Part shown: positions 51,158-59,976 of the stretch, one piece after another
Numbering within the stretch: the first letter of the stretch is position 1
Layout: each line of letters opens with the position of its first letter
From: Sphingobacterium yanglingense
GTDB lineage: Bacteria > Bacteroidota > Bacteroidia > Sphingobacteriales > Sphingobacteriaceae
Assembly: GCF_004363245.1 (NCBI RefSeq)
Contig: NZ_SNYV01000013.1
Span: 210,939-274,938, forward strand
Reading direction: 5' to 3'
Length of the DNA: 64,000 nt
Translations under genes and position numbers: made by a program
The notes under the pieces: generated by a model
Told to the model about the DNA's origin: nothing
Database searches by the model: none
What the model saw: only the letters and a program-made list of their open reading frames with translations

Positions 51158-54100
51158 TTAATGCGCACTCAATTGCTTTTTCTTTTCTTCGTCAAAACCA
51201 GCTTCTAATTCAGCTAATTTTTTCTTTCCGTAAGCTAATCGTGTGATAACCACAAATAGCACTGGCACGATAAAGATGGCTAAGAATGTCGCTGCGGTCA
51301 TCCCTCCAAATACGGTCCAGCCGATAGTCTGACGGGACACAGCACCAGCACCTGTAGAAAGCATCAAAGGAATAATACCCAAGATAAATGCAAGTGATGT
51401 CATGATAATCGGACGTAGACGGAGCTTCACAGCATCCAAGGTTGCTTCGATTAAATTCATACCGATGTCTACACGTTCTTTGGCAAACTCTACAATCAGA
51501 ATCGCGTTTTTGGCGGCTAGACCAATGATGGTGACTAGACCAATCTGTGCAAAGATGTTATTGTCAAGCTGAGGAATAAACATCAATGTTAGTATCGCTC
51601 CAAATACGCCTAACGGAACCGAAAGAAGAATGGAGAATGGTACGGACCAACTCTCATAAAGAGATGCTAGAAGTAGGAATACAAAGAGAATACACAATGC
51701 AAAAATCTGTATTGTTTTTGAACCTGATTGTTTTTCCTGTAACGTCAGTCCGGAGAACTGATAGTCATATCCAGTCGGTAAGGTCTGAGCAGCGACTTCT
51801 TCTAGTGCCTTGATCACATCACCAGAACTGTAGCCTGGTGCAGCACCTCCGGATATATCAATCGCTCTAAAGATATTGTAGTGATTGATAAGGGATGGCA
51901 TAGTGACCAATTCATAACTTACTAAGGCGCCCATAGGTACTGGTTGTCCTTTTACGTTGTTGACATAAAGCTTATTGATATCATCGATTCCCATACGGTA
52001 TTCTACATCCGCCTGTGTTACGACACGGAAATTACGGCCGTACTTGGTGAAGTCGTTGACATAGCTACTACCTAGATAAGCAGATATGGTCGAGTATATA
52101 CTAGAGATAGGAACACCCATACGTTTAGCCTGCTCTCTGTTTACTTCCAATTTGTAGTTTGGCGAATTGGAGTTAAATAGGGTATAGGCCATGCCGATTT
52201 CTGGACGCTGGTTGGCTGCCATTAAGAACTTACCTACTGTAGCCTCGAATTGTTTGATGTCTACCGTTTGTAAATCCTGTATCTGTAAGGAGAAACCACC
52301 AGATGCACCTAGACCAGGAATCGCTGGCGGTGTAACGGCTAATACTCTGGCTTTGGTATATTGAGCATACTTCTGCATAATCGCACCTGTAATTTCATTG
52401 ACGGTACGCTTGCGGTCTTTCCAAGGTTTCAACGATACGAATAGTGTTGCTCCATTGGGTTTGAATGCTCTATTTAAGATGTTGATACCAGAGATGGATG
52501 TAACGTACTTGATTTCTGGGAACTCTTTCATGAATTCTTTTTCCAACTCATCTAATACGGCATCTGTACGTGCTGAAGATGAACCTTCTGGAAGGGTAAT
52601 ACCGGCAAAGAACATACCGCCGTCTTCAGAAGGAATAAATCCTGTTGGCTTGGCTGTAAACATCCAGCCGGTACCGATAAAAATACAAAGGAGTACAACT
52701 AATACAAGTGGTGTTGCTTTGATTGCTTTCTTTACTCCTCTAGAATAGGAATAAGTGACTTTTTCAAACCAAACGTTGAATTTGTAGAAGAATTGATTTA
52801 GACCTTTAGAGTCTTTGGTTACCGCAGTCGGCTTTAGCATAATCGAACATAATGCGGGCGTCAATGTCAAAGCTATGAAAGCGGAAAGCATAACGGATAC
52901 CGCAATCGTAATCGCAAACTGTTGGTACAATTTACCTACCATCCCTGGGATGAAACCTACAGGAACGAATACCGCTGCCAAGATCAAGGCAATAGCGATT
53001 ACAGGAGCCGTAATGTCTTTCATGGCACGCATAGTCGCATCTTTTGCACTCATTTTATAATGGTCGATATAGTGCTGTACCGCTTCCACCACAACGATGG
53101 CATCATCCACAACGATACCGATAGCGAGTACAAAGGCAAGCATGGTAAGGTTGTTGACAGAGAATCCGAACATCAAGAAGAAAATGAATGTTCCGACGAT
53201 AGATACTGGAATGGCTAATACAGGGATTAACGTTGCTCTCCAGCTTTGAAGGAAGAAGAAAACAACGATAGTTACTAATAGTAGCGCTTCAATTAGTGTG
53301 TGGATAACAGATTCAATAGAGGCATTAACTACGGATACGGTTTCATAACCTATGACATAATCGACATCTTCGGGAAAGGATTGTTTCAACTTCTCTAAGG
53401 ATGCGAATATTCCTTCTGCAGTTTCTACCGCATTACCTCCTGGGGTCTGACTGATCATCATACCCGTAGATACCATCCCGTTTACCTTGGTGGAAGTTCC
53501 ATAGTTAAACTGTCCCAGTTCTACGCGGGCTACCTCGCTTAATAATACGATAGAACCGTCTTGATTGGTCTTAACGACAATGTTTTTAAAATCTTCAACA
53601 TCTGAAAGATCTGAGTCTGTAATTACAGGGTATTCAAATACTGTCGATGACTCTTGTGGCTTGCCACCTACGGATCCACCAGGAATACGGATGTTCTGTT
53701 CTGCTATAGCAGCAGAAACATCGGATGGTGTCATCTTAAGGTTCGCAAGTTTGTTGGCATCTAACCATACACGCATCGAGAAAGGTTGCCCAAATGCGGT
53801 GACATCCCCTACACCTTTGACACGCATGATCGCATCTTTAATATAAAGGTTGGCGTAATTGGATAAGAATTTATCATCTCTACTTCCTTTTGGAGATACT
53901 AGAGATACCAACATCAGGATGTCGGTATTCGCTTTACGGGTGGTCACACCTAGTCGACGTACGGCTTCGGGTAAGGAAGGTTCGGCAATACCAACACGGT
54001 TTTGTACATCCAGGGTTGCAATGTCAATGTCTGTACCTACTTCAAAGGTGACTGTGATCTGCGCCTGACCATTGGACGTACTATTGGAGGACATATAAAT

Positions 54101-54328
54101 CATTCCGGGTGTACCGTTGATCTGACTCTCAATAGGTGTGGTAACCGTCTGTTCGACGGTCTGTGCATCGGCTCCCGTATAGTTGGCCGTTACGGTAACG
54201 GTCGGAGGAGCGATAGAGGGATATTGACTGATAGGCAATGTGGATACGGCAATCACCCCAATAATGGTGATCAAGATGGATATAACCATCGCCGTAACGG
54301 GCCTTTTAATAAATACTTCTGATATCAT
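51158..54328 (-). CDS. RND efflux transporter permease (HAE1 family)
   Basis: A 1056-aa inner membrane proton-driven drug exporter of the AcrB/MexB kind. It starts 'MISEVFIKRPVTAMVISILI', with 'GADAQTVEQTVTTPIESQIN' in the porter domain. Membrane helix 4 has 'NNLTMLAFVLAIGIVVDDAI' followed by 'VVVEAV', containing the two Asp of the proton relay. The second half repeats the fold ('LVTIIGLAAKNAILIVEFAK'). Length is normal. It is the last gene of a four-gene operon after the regulator, TolC-like and adaptor genes (24-nt gap to the adaptor). It probably exports hydrophobic drugs or detergents. Confidence 0.95.
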   Translation of the reverse strand: MISEVFIKRPVTAMVISILITIIGVIAVSTLPISQYPSIAPPTVTVTANYTGADAQTVEQTVTTPIESQINGTPGMIYMSSNSTSNGQAQITVTFEVGTDIDIATLDVQNRVGIAEPSLPEAVRRLGVTTRKANTDILMLVSLVSPKGSRDDKFLSNYANLYIKDAIMRVKGVGDVTAFGQPFSMRVWLDANKLANLKMTPSDVSAAIAEQNIRIPGGSVGGKPQESSTVFEYPVITDSDLSDVEDFKNIVVKTNQDGSIVLLSEVARVELGQFNYGTSTKVNGMVSTGMMISQTPGGNAVETAEGIFASLEKLKQSFPEDVDYVIGYETVSVVNASIESVIHTLIEALLLVTIVVFFFLQSWRATLIPVLAIPVSIVGTFIFFLMFGFSVNNLTMLAFVLAIGIVVDDAIVVVEAVQHYIDHYKMSAKDATMRAMKDITAPVIAIALILAAVFVPVGFIPGMVGKLYQQFAITIAVSVMLSAFIALTLTPALCSIMLKPTAVTKDSKGLNQFFYKFNVWFEKVTYSYSRGVKKAIKATPLVLVVLLCIFIGTGWMFTAKPTGFIPSEDGGMFFAGITLPEGSSSARTDAVLDELEKEFMKEFPEIKYVTSISGINILNRAFKPNGATLFVSLKPWKDRKRTVNEITGAIMQKYAQYTKARVLAVTPPAIPGLGASGGFSLQIQDLQTVDIKQFEATVGKFLMAANQRPEIGMAYTLFNSNSPNYKLEVNREQAKRMGVPISSIYSTISAYLGSSYVNDFTKYGRNFRVVTQADVEYRMGIDDINKLYVNNVKGQPVPMGALVSYELVTMPSLINHYNIFRAIDISGGAAPGYSSGDVIKALEEVAAQTLPTGYDYQFSGLTLQEKQSGSKTIQIFALCILFVFLLLASLYESWSVPFSILLSVPLGVFGAILTLMFIPQLDNNIFAQIGLVTIIGLAAKNAILIVEFAKERVDIGMNLIEATLDAVKLRLRPIIMTSLAFILGIIPLMLSTGAGAVSRQTIGWTVFGGMTAATFLAIFIVPVLFVVITRLAYGKKKLAELEAGFDEEKKKQLSAH

Positions 54329-54352
54329 TATTATTTATTTAGCGTCTGGCAA

Positions 54353-55492
54353 TTATTTTTGTTTATTCTCTGCATTGTTCTCGGCAACTTTAGCTCCTGG
54401 TCTTAGTGATGCCGCTCCATCGACAACAATCTTCTGACCAGTTTCCAGACCTGAAGTCACTACAACTTTGTCTGCTAGCTTGTGACCGAGTACAATCTGC
54501 TTAAGCTCAACTTTGCTACTATCATTGACAGTATATACGTTGAATACCCCCAATTGCTCAAAGACAGCTTTGTAAGGGATGACCATTTCTTCTTGTGTCG
54601 ATGTACTCTCTACATTTAATGTAGTGTTCATGCCCGCTCTTAGTGCGTTTGCACTATTAGCAAATGAAGCTCTCACTTTCAATGTTCCGGTCTGACTGTC
54701 TACGGCTCTATCAATCGTGACGATACGTCCACTTTCTTCGTAGCGGCTACCATCTGGCATAGATGCGTAGATTTGAGTGGATGCATTGCCTGCTTGCAAT
54801 TTTGTGAACTCAGGGATTTCTTTTTCATTGATCTGAAACTCAACCGCAATCGGATTGGTAGATGATACGGTATTCAAAAGTGTAGTTCCTGCGTTGACTA
54901 ATGCGCCATTACGTACCTGTGAGATCCCGATGTTGCCAGAGAATGGTGCTACTATGGTCGAACGTTGTAGGTTGGTCCGTGCTGTAGTCAAGGCCGCCTC
55001 GGCAGCTTGTACTTGTGCGCGTTGATTATTTACATCCGTAGTTGCGTAATCTAATGTCTGCTTTGCAATCGCATCTTTCTCCGCTAGGGTTTGGTAGCGC
55101 TGTAAATCTTTTTGTACGCGATCGAGGTTAGCTTTTGCTATTTCTAAACTCGCTTTTGCTTGATCCACGGCGGCTTGATAGCGTACGCGATCAATTTCAT
55201 AAAGGCGTTGGCCTTTGCTCACAAAAGCTCCATCGGCAACAAAAATATTAGTGATATATCCTGTTACCTCAGCTCTGATTTCGGTCTCCTGTAGAGGCAC
55301 GACACTGGCTGGGTAACTTTTTAAGCCCGATACAATTTCTTTACCAACGATAGCCGTAGAAACGGGCATTGCCATTTCGGCTTGTTGCCCTGGTGCACCA
55401 CCCTTAGGCTTATTGTCTTTGGACCCACCGCAGGATTGCCATAATAATCCAGAACCGATAAGTAAGGCTGAAAGTAATTGATTTCTATTCAT
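54353..55492 (-). CDS. RND efflux periplasmic adaptor (MFP, AcrA-like)
   Basis: A 379-aa lipoprotein; the signal ends 'GSGLLWQSC'. 'ETEIRAEVTGYITNIFVADG' begins the lipoyl half, then a hairpin 'AKASLEIAKANLDRVQKDLQ' and the return lipoyl half 'RSTIVAPFSGNIGISQVRNG'. 'GMNTTLNVEST' and 'GLETGQKIVVDGAASLRPGA' belong to the beta-barrel and membrane-proximal domains. It bridges the RND permease and the TolC-like channel encoded on either side. Confidence 0.95.
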   Translation of the reverse strand: MNRNQLLSALLIGSGLLWQSCGGSKDNKPKGGAPGQQAEMAMPVSTAIVGKEIVSGLKSYPASVVPLQETEIRAEVTGYITNIFVADGAFVSKGQRLYEIDRVRYQAAVDQAKASLEIAKANLDRVQKDLQRYQTLAEKDAIAKQTLDYATTDVNNQRAQVQAAEAALTTARTNLQRSTIVAPFSGNIGISQVRNGALVNAGTTLLNTVSSTNPIAVEFQINEKEIPEFTKLQAGNASTQIYASMPDGSRYEESGRIVTIDRAVDSQTGTLKVRASFANSANALRAGMNTTLNVESTSTQEEMVIPYKAVFEQLGVFNVYTVNDSSKVELKQIVLGHKLADKVVVTSGLETGQKIVVDGAASLRPGAKVAENNAENKQK

Positions 55493-55527
55493 GACGTTGT
55501 ATTTTTTCTGTTATTAAGGTTGTTATA

Positions 55528-56859
55528 TTAGTTGATTTCTACTGTGCCTAATGCTTTCTGTATATCTAGTTTGCTAGACAATACGGCATACAGTGAATTT
55601 AAGTAGTTGAGCTGTGATGTCTTCAGGTCTGTCTCAGCAGTCATCAGTTCCAGGTAAGTTTTTACACCGGCATCGTACTGTAATTTGATCGTATTGTAGA
55701 CTTCTTCTGAGAGCTCCATATTATCTTTAGAGTTGCGCCATTCGTTCATGTTGGCACGGTAACCAGCCATCGCAGCAGAGTATTCTGTGCTAATCTGGTT
55801 TTCTAGATTCTGTAGGTCAAGTGTGATACGCTCTTCTTGTAATTCCGATTTTTTAATCTCCTGGATTCTCTTGGTTCCGGTAAAAATAGGGAGGGATAAA
55901 GTCAATCCTACACTAGATCCTGGGAAGTTATCTGTATAAAGGTCTGAAAACTTGTTGTTCCTATAGTTTAAAGCATAGTTGGCATAGGCGTTTACTTTTG
56001 GTAAGTAATTCCACTTTTGATATTGCGTATTCAACCGTTGGATATCCTTAAGGTTTTCCAATTTCTTGAATTCAACTCTGTTTGCTATTTGAAGCAATTC
56101 TGTGGTATCCAATAGAATATTACTTTCTAGACTTTGATTGATGAAAGATAAGGAAAGTGGACGTTCATTAGGGATAGCCAACAACATTTTTAAATAGTCG
56201 TATTTGTATTTACGGTTTTCGGAAGCCGACTTTAAATCTGCTTTTGCATTGTTTAAGGATATCTGTGCTCTTTTAAAGTCCGTCTTGTCCACTAGTCCAA
56301 CCTCATAACGGGCATTAGCTTCGGTATGTTGACGTTCTAGTCTCAGGATATTTTCGTTGATGATTTTAATTTGCTCTTCACTGGTCAATATATCATAATA
56401 AGCCTTGCTGACATCGACTACTGTATTGATTTTTGTAGACTCTTCATTAAGGTTATTTTGTTGACGTACATACTTAGCAGCCTTCGATGCTTGAAAGAGC
56501 TGTGGACTGATCAGTGCCTGATCGGCTTGAAAAGTTAAAGCACTGGTATTACGTTGTCCCAATGCGACGTTAGTACCATTAAAGTTGGTCGTAGGCAATT
56601 GCATGGAGTGTGCGATACTTCCATTGGCATTGATCTGTGGAAACCACCCTGATAGAGCAGATGCAATTTCCCGTTCGCCAATTTCCTTGTCGATCTGTGC
56701 TTGTTTGATCTCAATCTTATTACGTAAAGCGTAATTGATCAGATCATCTAATGTTGCATTGCTGCCAAGGTCTGATTGCTGTGCAAGTGAGACACTACAG
56801 CCAGCAATAGCTAGAAAGGCAACAGATACTATCTTCCTAAAATTATAATTCATATTCAT
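55528..56859 (-). CDS. TolC-family outer membrane efflux channel
   Basis: A 443-aa protein with a signal peptide ending 'AGCSVSLAQ'. The two halves each carry the efflux-protein pattern: 'TLDDLINYALRNKIEIKQAQ' and 'LQYDAGVKTYLELMTAETDL'. Also visible is 'SLPIFTGTKRIQEIKKSELQ' in the second half. It forms the trimeric outer membrane tunnel. It starts 1 nt after the regulator gene's stop codon and is followed 35 nt later by the adaptor gene. Confidence 0.94.
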   Translation of the reverse strand: MNMNYNFRKIVSVAFLAIAGCSVSLAQQSDLGSNATLDDLINYALRNKIEIKQAQIDKEIGEREIASALSGWFPQINANGSIAHSMQLPTTNFNGTNVALGQRNTSALTFQADQALISPQLFQASKAAKYVRQQNNLNEESTKINTVVDVSKAYYDILTSEEQIKIINENILRLERQHTEANARYEVGLVDKTDFKRAQISLNNAKADLKSASENRKYKYDYLKMLLAIPNERPLSLSFINQSLESNILLDTTELLQIANRVEFKKLENLKDIQRLNTQYQKWNYLPKVNAYANYALNYRNNKFSDLYTDNFPGSSVGLTLSLPIFTGTKRIQEIKKSELQEERITLDLQNLENQISTEYSAAMAGYRANMNEWRNSKDNMELSEEVYNTIKLQYDAGVKTYLELMTAETDLKTSQLNYLNSLYAVLSSKLDIQKALGTVEIN

Positions 56860-56860
56860 A

Positions 56861-57439
56861 TTATTGTTTTACACCGTTCCAAATAATTTCTATTAACTCA
56901 TCGAGATGTTGTTTGTCGTATTTAATTTTTTGGTAAATCACAGACTTTGAAAATGTTACTGCCGCTCCAATGTACGCTGAGGCCATGACATGGACATCAA
57001 TTTTTCTAAGATTATTTGTTTCCATACCTTTCAACAAAAAGGTAATCACATTGTTTTCATCACAGCCTCCGACTTTCTGTTTATCATGGGCGAGATCATT
57101 GAAAGGGGAGTTGTGAAACTGCTCTAGAAAGCTGAATATATCTGTGTTGTTGATCTGAAATTTGCAAAAGCGCTCCAATACTATGGCAAACTGTTCTTGG
57201 TAGGATAAGTCCTCCGCCAGGTCATCAAATATAAAAGCATTGATTTTCTTTCGGCAGTAGCTAAAAAGCTCAAGGATCAAGTTTTCCTTGGATGGAAAAT
57301 AATGATAAATAGTGCCAATGGCTACATCCGAATTCTTGGCAATCATACTCATCGGGGTTCCATGAAACCCATTTTCTTTGATGAGTGCTAGTGTATGCTT
57401 GAAGATACACTCTATCTTATCTGTAAATTGAACGTTCAT
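56861..57439 (-). CDS. TetR/AcrR-family regulator of the efflux operon
   Basis: A 192-aa repressor. The ATG at 57439 gives 'MNVQFTDKIECIFKHTLALI'; the frame extends upstream only to a TTG. The HTH is 'GTPMSMIAKNSDVAIGTIYH' then 'YFPSKENLILELF', the standard TetR pattern. The C-terminal helices form the ligand pocket. It is the first gene of the efflux operon and is translated into the TolC gene with a 1-nt gap, so it probably represses its own operon and is relieved by a pump substrate. Confidence 0.93.
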   Translation of the reverse strand: MNVQFTDKIECIFKHTLALIKENGFHGTPMSMIAKNSDVAIGTIYHYFPSKENLILELFSYCRKKINAFIFDDLAEDLSYQEQFAIVLERFCKFQINNTDIFSFLEQFHNSPFNDLAHDKQKVGGCDENNVITFLLKGMETNNLRKIDVHVMASAYIGAAVTFSKSVIYQKIKYDKQHLDELIEIIWNGVKQ

Positions 57440-57446
57440 TCGGTTG

Positions 57447-57454
57447 CAAATGTA
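57447..57454 (-). promoter_or_regulatory. -7 promoter element of the efflux operon
   Basis: On the minus strand TACATTTG, an exact TAnnTTTG match, ends 7 nt before the TetR-gene ATG. A TTTG exists upstream at 57482-57479, but its 24-nt spacer is longer than the usual 19. If used, the message would begin within a few bases of the start codon. Confidence 0.4.
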
Positions 57455-57605
57455 CTGATTGAAAACCGATAAAAATGTCAAAATTTTGTTATAAAAGTAT
57501 GTTTCTTAAGAGTGGAATGCGAAGTAGGGAAGGCCGATTGATAAGGCTTGTGTTAAGAAATTGTTAATTCTTAGGAAAGGTCTTGACAGGTGTCGTATTG
57601 ACACT

Positions 57606-57686
57606 TATCTTTGTAGTATCATAATTTAGGTTTATAATTGGTTAGTAAAGGTTTTCATTCTCCCCGTTTGAAAACCTTTTTTTTTA
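57606..57686 (+). ncRNA. Candidate small RNA, copy B, with its own promoter and terminator
   Basis: TATCTTTG (57606-57613) is an exact -7 element; CTTG at 57582-57585 with a 20-nt spacer is a near -33. From 57614 the sequence TAGTATCATAATTTAGG, then TTTATAATTGGTTAGT, matches the minus-strand element at 4012-3976. A hairpin follows: AAAGGTTTTCA (57647-57657) with TGAAAACCTTT (57669-57679), loop TTCTCCCCGTT, and nine T. The predicted transcript is about 65 to 70 nt with no reading frame. The shared 5' part and shared CUCCCCG loop with a different stem suggest a conserved RNA family. Confidence 0.6.
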
Positions 57687-57766
57687 TTCTTTATTTCTAG
57701 AAAAATATTATAAATCATTCGATTATAGACTGTCGTCGATTCGTGTATCTGGCAATCTACTGTTAT

Positions 57767-58195
57767 CTACTTACAATCTTTTAGTGCTTTCTGTACTTCC
57801 TCATGGGAATAGATGGAGTCACTCTTTGCAAAATTGGTCGTGATATAGGTTAAGATATAGGCAATATCAAGTTCGCTCAGCTGTGGGTTAGCTGGCATCT
57901 TTTCATTAAAGGTTTGACCGTTTACGGTGATTTCACCCTGCATGCCATGACGTACGATGCAACTTAGCTGTGCTCTGTTTTCCTCGAAAAATTTAGCATC
58001 CGTTAGCGGTGGATAGAGTTTGCCGAGGCCTTCTCCTTTTGCTCCATGACAGTTTTGACAATTGGTCATATAAAGTTTCTGGCCATTGACCGCGTATTGA
58101 GCTGTTTCTATATTCAGATTGGAATGGCATGACGCTAAGTGGGCTAAGCTCAATATCGTCATGCCTAGAATTGCGAAAATGTTTAATAAGCGCAT
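57767..58195 (-). CDS. Class I cytochrome c lipoprotein
   Basis: A 142-aa protein. The ATG at 58195, one base after the SCO gene's stop codon, gives 'MRLLNIFAILGMTILSLAHL' with a lipobox 'HLASC'. The heme motif is 'NCQNCHGAKGEG' (CxxCH), and the axial Met is probably in 'NEKMPANPQLSELDIAYILT'. It carries electrons in the periplasm. Its coupling to a SCO gene suggests a role near a copper-containing oxidase or reductase, which is not in the window. Confidence 0.9.
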   Translation of the reverse strand: MRLLNIFAILGMTILSLAHLASCHSNLNIETAQYAVNGQKLYMTNCQNCHGAKGEGLGKLYPPLTDAKFFEENRAQLSCIVRHGMQGEITVNGQTFNEKMPANPQLSELDIAYILTYITTNFAKSDSIYSHEEVQKALKDCK

Positions 58196-58196
58196 A

Positions 58197-58832
58197 TTAT
58201 TTGTACTCTTGAAGGAGTATATCAATATCTGTTAAAAGTTTTTCTACTTCTTCATTATTGGTTCCATCATAGGCTCCTCGGATTCTCTTATCATGGTCTA
58301 TGAGTACCAGATATCCGGAATGGTCGTATCCACCGGGTACATTGGGATCTTCTTTAGTAAACACCAGGTACTTGTCCGATAAACCATATATTGCGGCTTT
58401 CGAACCATTTACAAACTGCCACTGATCATTGTCCACACCTAGTTTGGTCGCATATGATTTTAAAACATGAGGTTGGTCGTATTTAAAGTCGATACTATGG
58501 GAAAGGAAAGCAATCCGCTTGTCGTTTTTGTATTTCTCGTACGCCTTTAGAAGGTTTCTTTGCATTGTCGGGCAGATGCTTGGGCAATGTGTAAAGAAAA
58601 AATTGGCGACATAGATTTTATTATCAAAAAACTTGTCGGACAGCATAACGCTATCCTGATTCAAAAATTCGAAACGAGGTATTGTAGGATAGATGGTATC
58701 AGTTACCATCTTGCCGTCTATTTCCTTTTGAACGACTTCGCGTTCGCCAATGATGGGGAGTTTTTTGGCTGTAGACTGACAGGACGCAAGTGTGAATACA
58801 CATGCCGCAGTACAAAATAAAGTTCTAATCAT
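58197..58832 (-). CDS. SCO1/SenC-family copper chaperone
   Basis: A 211-aa lipoprotein ('AACVFTLASC'). The thioredoxin fold carries 'FFFTHCPSICPTMQRNLLKA' with the copper-binding CxxxC, and the conserved distal His is in 'GGYDHSGYLVLIDHDKRIRG'. SCO proteins deliver copper to the CuA centre of cytochrome c oxidase or to nitrous oxide reductase, or act as thiol reductases. The gene lies between a small lipoprotein gene (8 nt) and cytochrome c (1 nt), all on the minus strand. Confidence 0.93.
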   Translation of the reverse strand: MIRTLFCTAACVFTLASCQSTAKKLPIIGEREVVQKEIDGKMVTDTIYPTIPRFEFLNQDSVMLSDKFFDNKIYVANFFFTHCPSICPTMQRNLLKAYEKYKNDKRIAFLSHSIDFKYDQPHVLKSYATKLGVDNDQWQFVNGSKAAIYGLSDKYLVFTKEDPNVPGGYDHSGYLVLIDHDKRIRGAYDGTNNEEVEKLLTDIDILLQEYK

Positions 58833-58840
58833 GGTATAAA

Positions 58841-59269
58841 TTAAAGTTTACCCAATTTTTTGTTGCTCTCTAAAGAGACGTCTTCAAATTGTTTTTTCAT
58901 TGCTTTTATCTTCTGGATCTCAGCTTCTTGATAAGTGACTGCTGTACTATCTGGATTATATTCTTTCATCCAAGTCATCATATTTTCTGTAGCTGCTTCA
59001 AGGTTGCTTTTCAAAGTGATAAGATCGATTCTGATAGTAGCTGTATCTGCTTTTGGGTCTTTGATCAGGACTTGCCCCAAGTTTTCTAAAATTGAATCTA
59101 TTTTGACGGTCGTTTTATCAAAATGGGCAATCTGAGGCATGATCTCATCATGGACCATGATCGCTTCTTCGGCAAGTTGCTGATGCTTGACAGCTTCTTT
59201 GGTCGCCTGCTGCTGGCATGAGCCCAATAGAATTGTGCTTGCGGATAGTAAATAGAAGATTTTTTTCAT
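58841..59269 (-). CDS. Hypothetical lipoprotein of the SCO gene cluster
   Basis: A 142-aa lipoprotein ('SASTILLGSC') that is almost all helical: 'KHQQLAEEAIMVHDEIMPQI', 'MTWMKEYNPDSTAVTYQEAE'. It has no enzyme motif. Met and His residues ('MVHDEIMPQIAH', 'MMTWM') could bind copper, in line with the SCO neighbour, but that is an inference. Similar helical lipoproteins are found next to SCO genes in Bacteroidota. It is 8 nt upstream of the SCO gene. Confidence 0.75.
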   Translation of the reverse strand: MKKIFYLLSASTILLGSCQQQATKEAVKHQQLAEEAIMVHDEIMPQIAHFDKTTVKIDSILENLGQVLIKDPKADTATIRIDLITLKSNLEAATENMMTWMKEYNPDSTAVTYQEAEIQKIKAMKKQFEDVSLESNKKLGKL

Positions 59270-59313
59270 GTGTATAGCATTTCGTTATGACCCGCAGTCT
59301 GCGGATCGGTTTG

Positions 59314-59823
59314 TTATAAAGTTTGTTCTAATGTAGTCGGATTGTTTTCTCTTTTCAAGACGAAGTCTAAGTTTCGGATGTATATCTCGTTGTGACAGAT
59401 GGCACACTTGATACCGTTTTTGTCAAATACTGCGGTTGTAAATGTTTTTACGACCTTCCCTTTTCTTTTGATCTCATCAAAAGCTTCTTCGACGTCCTCA
59501 TCTGCTAAATAAAGCGAATATTGCAAATCTGTTCTTCCGGGTTTTAAGTATTCGATGCGTGCAGATTTTAGCCAGGCGACGGTTTTCTTTAAGCCGTTTG
59601 CCTGAAATATCTGATCTAATAGGATGGAATGTACGGGGTCTAGCGCCGTGAATATAGTACCCCCAAATACAGTTTTGTTGGAGTTGACATTTAGGAAGCT
59701 TTTATGGATCTTGACATCGATTCCTTTGAAGTCTCTGTGAACCTGCTTTACCCATATTCTTTGAAAAAAGAAAGGGGGATAGAATCTAAGCAACCATTTA
59801 AGTGAAGACGGATTTAACTTCAT
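59314..59823 (-). CDS. DUF4442 hotdog-fold thioesterase-like protein
   Basis: A 169-aa cytoplasmic protein with the hotdog-fold pattern of DUF4442/PaaI-like proteins: 'LRFYPPFFFQRIWVKQVHRD', 'NKTVFGGTIFTALDPVHSIL' (helix with the catalytic region) and 'WLKSARIEYLKPGRTDLQYS'. It may hydrolyse acyl-CoA. It precedes the SCO cluster by 44 nt on the same strand and may be its first gene or simply a neighbour. Confidence 0.82.
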   Translation of the reverse strand: MKLNPSSLKWLLRFYPPFFFQRIWVKQVHRDFKGIDVKIHKSFLNVNSNKTVFGGTIFTALDPVHSILLDQIFQANGLKKTVAWLKSARIEYLKPGRTDLQYSLYLADEDVEEAFDEIKRKGKVVKTFTTAVFDKNGIKCAICHNEIYIRNLDFVLKRENNPTTLEQTL

Positions 59824-59976
59824 ACTAACAAAAGTACGATTAAATATAGTTTAAATATTCAAATGGAGATAATATGTTGTGTAAAATGAAATTCTGTAGT
59901 AAATTACATCAAATTTAACCGTTTTGTGACTTAACTTGTTACCACCGTTTTTTAGAACATAATAAAAATACCTTTT

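Noticed and set aside
51586-54322. Several frames antisense to the RND permease gene
   Set aside because: They mirror its codon pattern; the permease is certain.
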